A DNA stretch of 14,452 nt. Source: Oscillospiraceae bacterium (lineage in GTDB: Bacteria; Bacillota; Clostridia; Oscillospirales; Acutalibacteraceae). Below are positions 1 through 7,876 of this stretch, piece after piece; the first letter of the stretch is position 1; every line of letters starts with the position of its first letter. A model generated the notes under the pieces. It had not been told where the DNA came from. It searched no databases and saw only the letters and a list, made by a program, of their open reading frames with translations. The position numbers and the translations under genes were made by a program. The stretch is from assembly GCA_022508705.1 (NCBI GenBank), contig JAFLUO010000042.1, positions 1 through 14,452 of the forward strand, in the 5' to 3' direction.

Positions 1-117
1 CTCATCAGTAAGTATGTCTTTCGATGCTTCTTTTTTAGCGGGGACAAAGAAAGCCGCCCTTACAGCCGTTATTACCAAAAGAACGGCAATTACACCTAAA
101 ATAATATAACCTATCAT
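1..117 (-). CDS. N-terminus of a membrane-anchored protein (partial, runs off window)
   Basis: Only the first 39 codons are visible; the gene continues beyond base 1. The start ATG (115-117) overlaps the TGA stop (114-116) of the upstream gene as ATGA, which indicates translational coupling. Residues 3-24 form one hydrophobic segment (IILGVIAVLLVITAVRAAFF). It is followed by a lysine- and glutamate-rich stretch (VPAKKEASKD), so the protein probably has an N-terminal membrane anchor or uncleaved signal. A single helix followed by an F-x-P-x-K-type linker is seen in some M20-family metallopeptidases of Clostridia, but no catalytic residue is inside the window, so that identity is a guess. That a coding region starts here is well supported by the overlap; its function is unknown. 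Confidence 0.6.
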   Translation of the reverse strand, partial: MIGYIILGVIAVLLVITAVRAAFFVPAKKEASKDILTDE

Positions 118-776
118 TTTGCACCATCCCCCATCTGAATTGTATTGGTATCAATGTAATAAAAATTCCTATGCTTAGGCAAATAATAAACTATTACTGC
201 AGTATTTATAATATCTTTCGGAATTTTTCCTTTTAAGGTTTGGCTTTTGAACTGAGGAGCATTTTCCCCTCTGATTTTTTTGCTGTCACAAAGAATTTTT
301 CTTCCGCCGATAACGTCAACTATTTTTTCAATCCTTACAAGCTCTGTTTTACCGTTCTTTATAATATATTTCTTCTTTTCAACGGGAATCCATACTGCGC
401 CCAAAGCAACAGCCGATACCGCCGCAAGCGCAATGCCGATATAAAGAAGATTATAATATACTTTTTCTGTTTCGATAAATATTGTTTCAGGCGCACCCTT
501 TGTAAAATAAACAATTATCTCCTTGCCGATATAATCGTCCTCTTTGAAAATATATTCCGGAGTAAAAGCTTCACCGTCAACGAGATACCAAAGAACATAC
601 TGCCGACTGCCGTCTGAATTCTTAACTGTCGATACATAAGCTTGTGTACTTTCAGCCGTTTTGGTATATTTTTTATCCTTAATTATTGTTCCTGCGCCTA
701 TTCCAATCAGTATTACGCCTACCAAAATAAACGCCAACAGAACGGCAGTTACAGAAATCAGCCTAGTTTTTTTCAT
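114..776 (-). CDS. DUF3592-like two-helix membrane protein
   Basis: The protein has 220 residues. I start it at the ATG at 774-776 because AGGTGAT sits four bases upstream; an in-frame GTG three codons earlier overlaps that site and is unlikely. Hydrophobic segments at residues about 6-28 and 108-130 are probable membrane helices. Residues about 35-102 form a soluble beta-rich segment with the pattern T-x-A-x-V, then V-D-G-E-x-F, G-K-x-I-x-V-x-F and a final I-F-I, as in DUF3592 domains, whose function is unknown. Residues 147-210 look like a second, more diverged copy (VIVYYLPKHRNFYYID). The gene lies 62 bases downstream of polC with no terminator between, and its stop overlaps the next start. 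Its leader carries the hairpin element also found before frr. The reading frame is sure; the family assignment is moderate. Confidence 0.75.
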   Translation of the reverse strand: MKKTRLISVTAVLLAFILVGVILIGIGAGTIIKDKKYTKTAESTQAYVSTVKNSDGSRQYVLWYLVDGEAFTPEYIFKEDDYIGKEIIVYFTKGAPETIFIETEKVYYNLLYIGIALAAVSAVALGAVWIPVEKKKYIIKNGKTELVRIEKIVDVIGGRKILCDSKKIRGENAPQFKSQTLKGKIPKDIINTAVIVYYLPKHRNFYYIDTNTIQMGDGAK

Positions 777-825
777 TATAATCACCTGCGATACCCTTTG
801 CGTACACAGTATCGTTCCTTTCTTT
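777..825 (-). repeat. Leader hairpin element, copy A (before the DUF3592-like gene)
   Basis: On the minus strand this leader begins AAAGAAAGGAACG (825-813). It continues CGATAC (814-809), a 14-base loop containing TACGCAAA, GTATCG (794-789), then CAGGTGAT and the ATG. CGATAC and GTATCG are perfect inverted repeats. The same order of blocks precedes frr (10137-10208). An alternative or additional role is as a promoter: TTGTAA and GATACT lie 18 bases apart (each 4 of 6 to the sigma-A consensus), and GGAACG resembles an ECF sigma -35 element. The sequence similarity between the two leaders is directly visible; the function is open. Confidence 0.6.
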
Positions 826-838
826 GCTTTTTTACAAT

Positions 839-3800
839 TTAACCGAATAATGATATTTGAGCAGTGTCAGGAAGATCTTTAAGTGCACCCGCATCTTTTA
901 AAGCGGTAACTACTGCGCTGGATGCTCCTGTTCTTAGCTGAAAATCATCTATTGATATAAAGTGGTCAACACCCTCTCGGCCCTGGGCAAGTGCCTTTGC
1001 GGCGTTTTCACCGACTCCTGAAAGTGCTGAAAACGACATTCTTATTTTACCGTCCTCAATATAATATTCGGTTGCTCTTGATTTGTAAATGTCAACGGGT
1101 AAAAGTTCAACGCCTCTCGCCATCATTTCATTCACAACCTGCAAAGCGGTAAACGCCGATTTTTCAGTTGCAGAAGCGTTTCGGTTTTTAATTTTTACAT
1201 CAAGCTCCGCCATTTTTTGTTTAACGGCTGAATGTCCCTTCATAACCGTTGCGGCGTCAAGGTCGCCGCCTCTGACGGTGAGGAACGCCGTATAATATTC
1301 AACAGGTTTGTATATTTTATACCAACCGAGGCGAAGAGCTGCAATAACGTAAGCCGCCGCATGAGCTTTGGGGAACATATACTTGATTTTTCGGCACGAT
1401 TCCATGTACCATTCGGGAACCCCGCACTCACGCATTGCCTCTTCTGCGCCCTCGGGGAACCCCGCTTTAGCAACGATACCTTTACGTGTTTTTTCCATAA
1501 TATTAAATGCCATACCCGGCTCAAGACCTTTGTGCATCAAATAAATCATAATCGAGTCACGGGTACCGATAACGTCTGAAATACTGCACGTTCCGTTTTT
1601 AATAAGCTCCTGTGCATTCCCAAGCCAAACGTCTGTGCCGTGAGAAAGACCTGATATTTGCAAAAGGTCTGAAAACTTTTTGGGCTTTGATTCAACAAGC
1701 ATTCCGCGGACAAAATCTGTTCCCATTTCGGGGATTGAAAGCGTACCCGTTTCAACTCCTATGTCCTCAGGCGTAACGCCCAAAGCCTCAGGCGAGGTAC
1801 AAAGACTTACTATTTTGGGGTCACATACATCAACATCCATAACGGGAATTCCCGTCAAATCTTCAAGGTGTTTGTAAAGTGTGGGAACATCGTGACCGAG
1901 AATATCAAGCTTCAAAATGGTATCGTGCAGGAAATGGAAATCAAAGTGAGTTGTTTCCATGTCTGAATCAGTATCATCAGCAGGGAACTGAACGGGAGTA
2001 AAATCGTAAACGTCATACTCATTGGGAACAACAACCATTCCGCCGGGGTGCTGCCCCGTGGTTCTCTTAATACCCGTACATCCCTTTGCAAGCCTGTCCT
2101 CTTCCGCTTTTGTAACAGTGAGCCCTCTCTCTTCAAGGTATTTTTTAACGAATCCGTAAGCGGTCTTTTCTGCAACAGTGGCAATAGTTCCCGCTTTAAA
2201 AACGTGAGATGAGCCGAACAGCTCTTCGGTATAACGGTGTGCCTTACCCTGATATTCGCCTGAGAAATTAAGGTCAATATCAGGCGCCTTGTCACCGTGG
2301 AAGCCGAGGAAGGTCTGGAACGGAATTTCATGACCGTCACGAATCATTGGAATGTGGCAATGTGGGCAATCCTTCGACTCCATGTCAAAGCCTGAACCGT
2401 ATTCACCCTTTAAGAAAAATTCGGAATGTTTACATTTCGGGCAGCGATAATGGGGCGCTAAGGGGTTTACCTCTGAAATTCCAGCCATTGTGGCAACGAA
2501 TGACGAGCCGACAGAACCACGGGAACCAACATGATAACCGTGTGCCTCTGAGTCCCAAACAAGCTTTTGAGCGATAATATAAAGAACGGCAAATCCATGC
2601 TTGATAATAGATTCAAGCTCCATTGTAAGACGGTCCGCAACGTATTCGGGAACAGGGTCGCCGTACCATTCTTTTGCTTTATCCCAGCAAATTTTGCGAA
2701 GTTCTTCTTCACTGCCCTCAATGGACGGTTGGAATGTGCCTTTCGGAACGGGGCGTACATATTCAACCATATCCGCAATTTTATTTGTGTTTTCAACAAC
2801 TACCTCGTAAGCGGTTTCTTCACCGAGATAAGCAAATTCAGCAAGCATTTCCTCAGTTGTTTTAAAATAAAGGGGCGCTTGATTATCTGCATCCTTAAAG
2901 CCCTGCCCTGCCATTAAAACGGCGCGGTAAACAGCGTCTTCAGGATCCATAAAGTGAACATCCCCAGTAGCAACCGTAAGCTTGCCAAGTGAGTCCGCAA
3001 GAGTGATAATCTTTTTGTTGATTTCTTCAAGATCCTGGACTTTTTGAATATGAGCGTATTTCGGATCTTCGGATCTAATCATAAACTGATTGTTTCCGTT
3101 GGGCTGAATTTCAAGATAATCGTAAAATTCGGCAATTTTTCTTGTTTCTTCCGGGGGCGCACCAAACACGATGCTCCTATATAACTCGCCCGCCTCGCAC
3201 GCTGAGCCGATAATAAGCCCTTCTCTGAATTCGTTTATTTTTGAACGGGGCATTCTCGGCCTTTTGTAGAAATAATCTATGTTTGATGTGGAAATAAGCT
3301 TATAAAGATTTTTAAGACCAACTGAATTTTTAACAAGAATTATTATGTGGTAACTGGGCAAATCCTTATATGAAACACCGGGATTTCCTATATCGTCAAC
3401 AAGATAGCCCTCTACTCCGTAAATAATCTTAATTTCTTTGCCGTTCTTTGCAAGCTTTTCCGCCGCATTCATAGCATCCGGGTAGCCTTGCGCATTTCCG
3501 TGGTCTGTAATAGCTATTGCCTTGTGACCCCACGCAGCTGCTCGCTCAACTAGCTTGCCTGCATCCGTCATACCGTCCATTTGCGACATATTTGTATGTA
3601 AATGAAGCTCAACACGCTTTTTTTCTGCTGTGTCTGTCTTCTCAATTTTCTTTACTGAATTTACCGATGTTGCCGAAATGATATTTTCGCCCTTGAATTT
3701 ATCATAAGTAACTCTGCCGTAAACTACAAGGGTCATACCGTCTTTGAGGCTCGCAATAAGGTTTTGCGCTTTTTCTTTATCTTCAAATATTTTTACGGAA

Positions 3801-4591
3801 TAAGAATAATCGTCATCCGTAATATTAAATGTAATAATTGCATTTCGGTTATCACGGGTAAGCTTTACGTCAAGCCCAAAAACTCTGCCCCAAACAACAA
3901 CTGCTCCGCTTTCAATATTGATTTCACGAAGCTTTACAATATTTTTATATCTTATTAAACTACCGTAAAGGGGCTTAAGCGTTTCAAAATAAAGGGGGAA
4001 GCCCTGGAGTACAATATGCTCTTTGGGTGTGCCGTCCTCTGAAACAACTGGGCGGTCTGGAATATTATGCTCTCTTTTGTATTCTTCATCTGCTTTTTTC
4101 TGCATTGAGTCAAGAGCCTGTTGCGAATTAAAATTTTCATCCTCTGAAAATGTAATTTCAGCATCAAAACCGAATATTTGCTTGATTATTTTTTCTGCTT
4201 CTTTGCCGCATTCCGCCTTTTCAAGAATATCTTTTCCGCCTTTTTTAAGGTGAACGGTAAGCTGTTTACCGTTTAAAGAATACTCTGCACCGTTAAAATA
4301 CCCGTTTGCAACGGTTATTCTGTCACGAAGCACAGAAACAACCGTATCCATGAAAGATAACAAAAAGCCTTTTCTTGTATTTTCTGAACAAAGCTTTACT
4401 GAAACTTCAACTGCATTTGATACCTCTCTCGCTATCTGTAAAAGACGGTTTTCATCAAGTTCTTTATATGGATTTATGTAGAATACAGCAGTTTCTTCCT
4501 CTGTTTTTATAGAAAGAATTTCTGCAAATGCTATGTCTAAATATTCGTCTGTATTAAATTTTTCACCAAATAAATCTTTGAACAACGCCAT
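839..4591 (-). CDS. polC: DNA polymerase III alpha subunit, PolC type, lacking the exonuclease domain
   Basis: This is the replicative polymerase of Firmicutes, 1250 residues against roughly 1430-1460 for typical PolC. Order of parts: N-terminal region (1-215); OB-fold (about 228-315); PHP domain (about 326-560) with candidate metal ligands H330, H332, D339, H364, E394, H415, C465, D544 and H546; a PolC four-cysteine zinc site (C717, C720, C742, C745); palm aspartates D771 and D773 (PDIDLNFSG) and D896 (LKLDILGHD); a helix-hairpin-helix-like stretch near 1187-1200 (SALSGVGENAAKAL); and a C-terminal clamp-binding motif (QISLF, 1245-1249). In usual PolC a DnaQ-like exonuclease is inserted after the PHP strand Y-L-V-D-D. 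Here YLVDD (396-400) is followed within 15 residues by YHIIILVKN (414-422), and no exonuclease Asp-Glu-Asp-Asp motifs are seen. The frame is otherwise intact. It starts 6 bases after ispG; its Shine-Dalgarno site is weak (AGGA). Confidence 0.97.
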   Translation of the reverse strand: MALFKDLFGEKFNTDEYLDIAFAEILSIKTEEETAVFYINPYKELDENRLLQIAREVSNAVEVSVKLCSENTRKGFLLSFMDTVVSVLRDRITVANGYFNGAEYSLNGKQLTVHLKKGGKDILEKAECGKEAEKIIKQIFGFDAEITFSEDENFNSQQALDSMQKKADEEYKREHNIPDRPVVSEDGTPKEHIVLQGFPLYFETLKPLYGSLIRYKNIVKLREINIESGAVVVWGRVFGLDVKLTRDNRNAIITFNITDDDYSYSVKIFEDKEKAQNLIASLKDGMTLVVYGRVTYDKFKGENIISATSVNSVKKIEKTDTAEKKRVELHLHTNMSQMDGMTDAGKLVERAAAWGHKAIAITDHGNAQGYPDAMNAAEKLAKNGKEIKIIYGVEGYLVDDIGNPGVSYKDLPSYHIIILVKNSVGLKNLYKLISTSNIDYFYKRPRMPRSKINEFREGLIIGSACEAGELYRSIVFGAPPEETRKIAEFYDYLEIQPNGNNQFMIRSEDPKYAHIQKVQDLEEINKKIITLADSLGKLTVATGDVHFMDPEDAVYRAVLMAGQGFKDADNQAPLYFKTTEEMLAEFAYLGEETAYEVVVENTNKIADMVEYVRPVPKGTFQPSIEGSEEELRKICWDKAKEWYGDPVPEYVADRLTMELESIIKHGFAVLYIIAQKLVWDSEAHGYHVGSRGSVGSSFVATMAGISEVNPLAPHYRCPKCKHSEFFLKGEYGSGFDMESKDCPHCHIPMIRDGHEIPFQTFLGFHGDKAPDIDLNFSGEYQGKAHRYTEELFGSSHVFKAGTIATVAEKTAYGFVKKYLEERGLTVTKAEEDRLAKGCTGIKRTTGQHPGGMVVVPNEYDVYDFTPVQFPADDTDSDMETTHFDFHFLHDTILKLDILGHDVPTLYKHLEDLTGIPVMDVDVCDPKIVSLCTSPEALGVTPEDIGVETGTLSIPEMGTDFVRGMLVESKPKKFSDLLQISGLSHGTDVWLGNAQELIKNGTCSISDVIGTRDSIMIYLMHKGLEPGMAFNIMEKTRKGIVAKAGFPEGAEEAMRECGVPEWYMESCRKIKYMFPKAHAAAYVIAALRLGWYKIYKPVEYYTAFLTVRGGDLDAATVMKGHSAVKQKMAELDVKIKNRNASATEKSAFTALQVVNEMMARGVELLPVDIYKSRATEYYIEDGKIRMSFSALSGVGENAAKALAQGREGVDHFISIDDFQLRTGASSAVVTALKDAGALKDLPDTAQISLFG

Positions 4592-4597
4592 GGGTGA

Positions 4598-5650
4598 TTA
4601 CATCCTGTCTATTTCTTTTAAAAGCTCCGATACTATTTCTTCTTCGCTGACTTTTCGGAGCACTTCGCCGTGCTTAAACAAAACACCGCACCCGTCGCCG
4701 CCGGCAACGCCTATGTCAGCCTCTTTTGCCTCACCTGGGCCGTTTACAACACATCCCATTACGGCAACCGTTATTTGTTTATTACATTTCTCCAACGCTT
4801 CCTCGATTTGCGTTGCAAGGGAAATTAAATCTATTTTCGTTCTTCCGCAAGTGGGGCAGGAAACAAGCTTCACACAGTCTGTTTTAACCCCTGCGCCCTT
4901 TAAAATATCAAAGCCTGCCTTAACCTCTTTTACGGGATTGTCCGTCATTGAAACGCGTATTGTGTCCCCTATTCCGTCAAGGAGCAAAGAGCCTATTCCT
5001 ATGCTCGATTTAATAAGCGCCATATTATGTGTGCCCGCTTCCGTTACTCCCAAATGAAGCGGATAGTCGCATTGTTTTGCCAACATTCTGTACGAGGCAA
5101 CCATTCTTTGAACGTCGGAAGATTTAATTGAAACGACAATATCGTTAAAATCAAATTTTTCAAGAAGAGAAATGTGATATAATGCGCTCTCACAAAGAGC
5201 CTCGGGCGTGGGCGAGCCGTATTTAGCTAAAATGTCCTTTTCAAGTGAACCTGAATTTACACCTATTCTTATGGGAACGCCGTGCAGTCTGCAAGCGTCG
5301 GCAACCGCTTTAACCTTATCATCGTCTCCGATATTGCCCGGGTTTATACGGATTTTATCCGCCCCTGCCGCAATACTTTCAAGAGCGCAGCGGTAATCAA
5401 AATGTATGTCCGCAACAACAGGCATTTTAACGGCCTCTTTAACTGCATAAAGGGTTTTTGCGGCTGCGGTGTCGGGAACAGTTAAACGAACTATTTCGCA
5501 TCCTGCTTTTTCCAGCTCTATTGCCTGCTTAACGTTTCCTTCAACATCGTGAGCAGGAACATTGAGCATTGACTGAACAGCAATTTTGTTTTCGCCGCCG
5601 ATACACACATTGCCTATTTTGACCGTTCTCGTTTTTCTTCTTTCTATCAC
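4598..5650 (-). CDS. ispG: 4-hydroxy-3-methylbut-2-en-1-yl diphosphate synthase (flavodoxin/ferredoxin)
   Basis: IspG (GcpE) catalyses the penultimate step of the MEP isoprenoid pathway, converting methylerythritol cyclodiphosphate to HMBPP with a 4Fe-4S cluster in the cytosol. It has 350 residues, the normal bacterial short form. The N-terminal TIM-barrel motifs include VQSM (25-28), ADIHFDYR (80-87) and RINPGNIG (101-108). The C-terminal cluster ligands are C265 and C268 (SCPTCGR), C300 (GCVVNGPGE) and E307. The start codon is GTG (5648-5650), overlapping the rseP TGA stop as GTGA, so translation is probably coupled; GGGG lies about 9 bases upstream. The usual S-M-T-N-T-x-T-x-D-V-E reads SMLNVPAHDVE here, a mild divergence. 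It sits between rseP and polC in the operon and serves the same pathway as dxr two genes upstream. Confidence 0.97.
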   Translation of the reverse strand: MIERRKTRTVKIGNVCIGGENKIAVQSMLNVPAHDVEGNVKQAIELEKAGCEIVRLTVPDTAAAKTLYAVKEAVKMPVVADIHFDYRCALESIAAGADKIRINPGNIGDDDKVKAVADACRLHGVPIRIGVNSGSLEKDILAKYGSPTPEALCESALYHISLLEKFDFNDIVVSIKSSDVQRMVASYRMLAKQCDYPLHLGVTEAGTHNMALIKSSIGIGSLLLDGIGDTIRVSMTDNPVKEVKAGFDILKGAGVKTDCVKLVSCPTCGRTKIDLISLATQIEEALEKCNKQITVAVMGCVVNGPGEAKEADIGVAGGDGCGVLFKHGEVLRKVSEEEIVSELLKEIDRM

Positions 5651-6714
5651 CCTGTATGACCCCTTACTATTGTCAGAATATCATTAAACGTTACAACAAG
5701 CATTAGCCCTAAAAGAAGCACTAATCCTGCCGCGTGAACAAAGCCTTCATATTTGGGATTAACTGGTTTTCTGCGAATTCCCTCTAAGAACAGGAAGACC
5801 AGTCTGCCGCCGTCAAGTGCTGGAAGCGGGAAAAGGTTGAAAACACCTATGTTTATTGAGATAAGCGCCATCATTTCAAGAGCAGATTTTAAGCCCTCTT
5901 TATTGTTCACCGCATTTTGTGTTGCGTCGGCAATAACGTTCACCGTGCCCACGGGGCCTGACAAATCCGTAAGACCGTATCTGCCCGTTACCAAATCGAA
6001 GAGACTCAGCCAAACTATTCGCACTATTGAAACGGAACGTTTAAAGGAATTTGTAATTATGTTCAGCACATTTGGCTCTTCGCCCAAAATTACAAAATCA
6101 TATTCAATGAGGGTGTATTTGTCCTCTTTCTGACATTTAAAGGTAACGTCGTGAAGCTCTGTCTTAACACCGTCACGGCGAACGGTCATATCAAAAATTC
6201 CGTCATCGGAACGGGACATAAGAAACGAAATATCCATATCGGAAAAAATTCTGTGACCGTCAATAGATAAGATTTCATCATTTTCACGAAGCCCCGTTTG
6301 CTGACTTGTTGCTCCCTCATAAAAATTGATTATTTTATTTGTTCCTATAAGGTTTTCCATAGAAAGAACAATACCGACGAGAATAAGCCCCATTATCAAG
6401 TTCGTTACGGCGCCTGCGGCAACGATAATAATTCTTTGCCATACTTTTTTACGGTTAAAGGCGTTTTCGTCCTCACTCTCTTCGTCCTCGCCCTCCATGC
6501 TTACAAATCCGCCTATAGGCAAAATGCGCAAAGCATAGGTTGTGCCGTTCTTTTTGCGTTTGAATATTGCAGGACCCATTCCCAGCGAAAATTCATTTAC
6601 CGTTACTTTAAAAAGCTTTGCAAAGGAAAAATGCCCCAGCTCGTGTGAGGCTATTAAAAATCCGAAAAATAATATTGCCACTAAATATGGCCAAACCTTT
6701 GAAAAAATTTCCAA
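5647..6714 (-). CDS. rseP: Site-2 protease RseP/RasP, membrane zinc metalloprotease
   Basis: This intramembrane protease cleaves membrane-embedded substrates such as anti-sigma factors and signal-peptide remnants. It has 355 residues. The zinc site HELGH is at residues 24-28 in the first membrane helix, and the third ligand motif FNLFPLPALDGGR is at 292-304 with D301. A single PDZ domain spans about 118-210, with G-L-R-E-N-D-E-I-L-S-I-D-G typical of PDZ. Further hydrophobic segments lie near 95-118, 281-297 and 326-345. The start is TTG (6712-6714), supported by GGTGA four bases upstream and GGAG further up; no better ATG precedes the first helix. It begins 4 bases after the dxr stop and overlaps ispG by 4 bases. 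The position between dxr and ispG is conserved in many Clostridia. Confidence 0.95.
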   Translation of the reverse strand: MEIFSKVWPYLVAILFFGFLIASHELGHFSFAKLFKVTVNEFSLGMGPAIFKRKKNGTTYALRILPIGGFVSMEGEDEESEDENAFNRKKVWQRIIIVAAGAVTNLIMGLILVGIVLSMENLIGTNKIINFYEGATSQQTGLRENDEILSIDGHRIFSDMDISFLMSRSDDGIFDMTVRRDGVKTELHDVTFKCQKEDKYTLIEYDFVILGEEPNVLNIITNSFKRSVSIVRIVWLSLFDLVTGRYGLTDLSGPVGTVNVIADATQNAVNNKEGLKSALEMMALISINIGVFNLFPLPALDGGRLVFLFLEGIRRKPVNPKYEGFVHAAGLVLLLGLMLVVTFNDILTIVRGHTG

Positions 6715-6718
6715 AAAA

Positions 6719-7876
6719 TCACCGCTCCACTGCGTATTTAATAACTAATTCTCTTGCGAGTTTATCTGCATTTTCAATATCTTCAAGTGCAAAATCGCGA
6801 ATGTCAGGCGCTTCTGAGGCAACCCGTTCAACAATATCGCCGATATCCAAAAAGCCGATTTTACCCTCACGGAACATAAGGTTTGCCTGCTCGTTTGCGC
6901 TGTTTGCAAATGCAGGCGCTATTCCGCCTTTCATAAAGGCATTTTTGCACACATTTATCAGCTTAAAAGTCTCATAATCCGGCTTATAAAATGATAAATT
7001 ACAAATTTCGGTAAGGTCAAGCTCCATTGACGGAGATTCATATCTTTCAGGATATGTGAGTGCATACTGAATGGGAATTTTCATATCGGGAAGACCCAAT
7101 TGCGCAATAACCGCATTATCATCATACTCAACCGCTGAATGAATTATACTCTCCCTGTGAACTACAACGTCAATTTTTGACGGCGACACACCTAAAAGCC
7201 ACGCCGCTTCAATAACCTCTAAGCCTTTGTTCATCATTGTGGCAGAATCAACGGTAATTTTAGCGCCCATTGCCCAATTCGGGTGTTTAAGCGCATCTTT
7301 CACCGTTACGTTTTTAAGCTCATCTCTCGTTTTGCCGAAAAACGGACCGCCAGACGCTGTAAGAATAAGCTTTTTAAGAGCTTTGTTAGACGGTTTGCCC
7401 TGAAGGCATTGGAAAATTGCAGAATGCTCTGAATCAACGGGCAAAATGTGAACGCCGTTTTCCTTTGCCTTGTTCATAACTATCTGCCCGCCGGCAACCA
7501 GCGTTTCTTTATTGGCAAGAGCAATCTTTTTTCTACATTCAATGGCGGTAAGAGTAGGTCTTAGCCCTGCCATTCCCACGATTCCGTTAATTACGGTATC
7601 CGCCAGCCCTTCAGCGGCACATTCGCAAACGCCCTCAAGCCCTGACAGAATTTTAGTATTTGTGTCTGCCGTGCGTAATTTTAGCTCCGCCGCTGCTTTT
7701 TCATCAACCAAAGCGGCAACTAAAGGTTTAAACCGTCGAATCTGACTCTCGATTATATCCACATTAGAATATGCCGAAAGTGCGGACACCTTGTAGCCGC
7801 ACTTTTCCGCAATTTCAAGACTCTGGGTGCCTATTGAGCCCGTTGAGCCTAATATACTTAAATTTTTCGTAGTCAT
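6719..7876 (-). CDS. dxr: 1-deoxy-D-xylulose 5-phosphate reductoisomerase
   Basis: Dxr (IspC) carries out the first committed step of the MEP pathway, turning DXP into 2-C-methyl-D-erythritol 4-phosphate with NADPH and a divalent metal. It has 385 residues, normal for the family. The NADPH-binding loop GSTGSIG is at residues 10-16. Metal-site residues D148 and E150 are in PVDSEHSAIF, and E220 is in MNKGLEVIEA. The substrate-binding ASGGPF (174-179) and HPNW (198-201) motifs are intact. The common H-P-Q-S-I-I-H-S segment reads HRESIIHS (240-247). The ATG shares one base with the cdsA TAA stop (TAATG), and GGAGTGG lies just upstream within the end of cdsA, so translation is coupled. Confidence 0.97.
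   Translation of the reverse strand: MTTKNLSILGSTGSIGTQSLEIAEKCGYKVSALSAYSNVDIIESQIRRFKPLVAALVDEKAAAELKLRTADTNTKILSGLEGVCECAAEGLADTVINGIVGMAGLRPTLTAIECRKKIALANKETLVAGGQIVMNKAKENGVHILPVDSEHSAIFQCLQGKPSNKALKKLILTASGGPFFGKTRDELKNVTVKDALKHPNWAMGAKITVDSATMMNKGLEVIEAAWLLGVSPSKIDVVVHRESIIHSAVEYDDNAVIAQLGLPDMKIPIQYALTYPERYESPSMELDLTEICNLSFYKPDYETFKLINVCKNAFMKGGIAPAFANSANEQANLMFREGKIGFLDIGDIVERVASEAPDIRDFALEDIENADKLARELVIKYAVER

Noticed and set aside
777..810. A short leader peptide starting at a GTG within copy A (VYAKGIAGDYNEKN), placed after GAAAGGA
   Set aside because: The frame is possible, but the GTG is not kept in copy B, so there is no sign of selection on a peptide.
839..4591. polC as a truncated or frameshifted pseudogene, because it is about 190 residues short
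   Set aside because: The frame is open throughout, all polymerase catalytic residues, the zinc site and the C-terminal clamp motif are present, and the missing length maps to one domain boundary.
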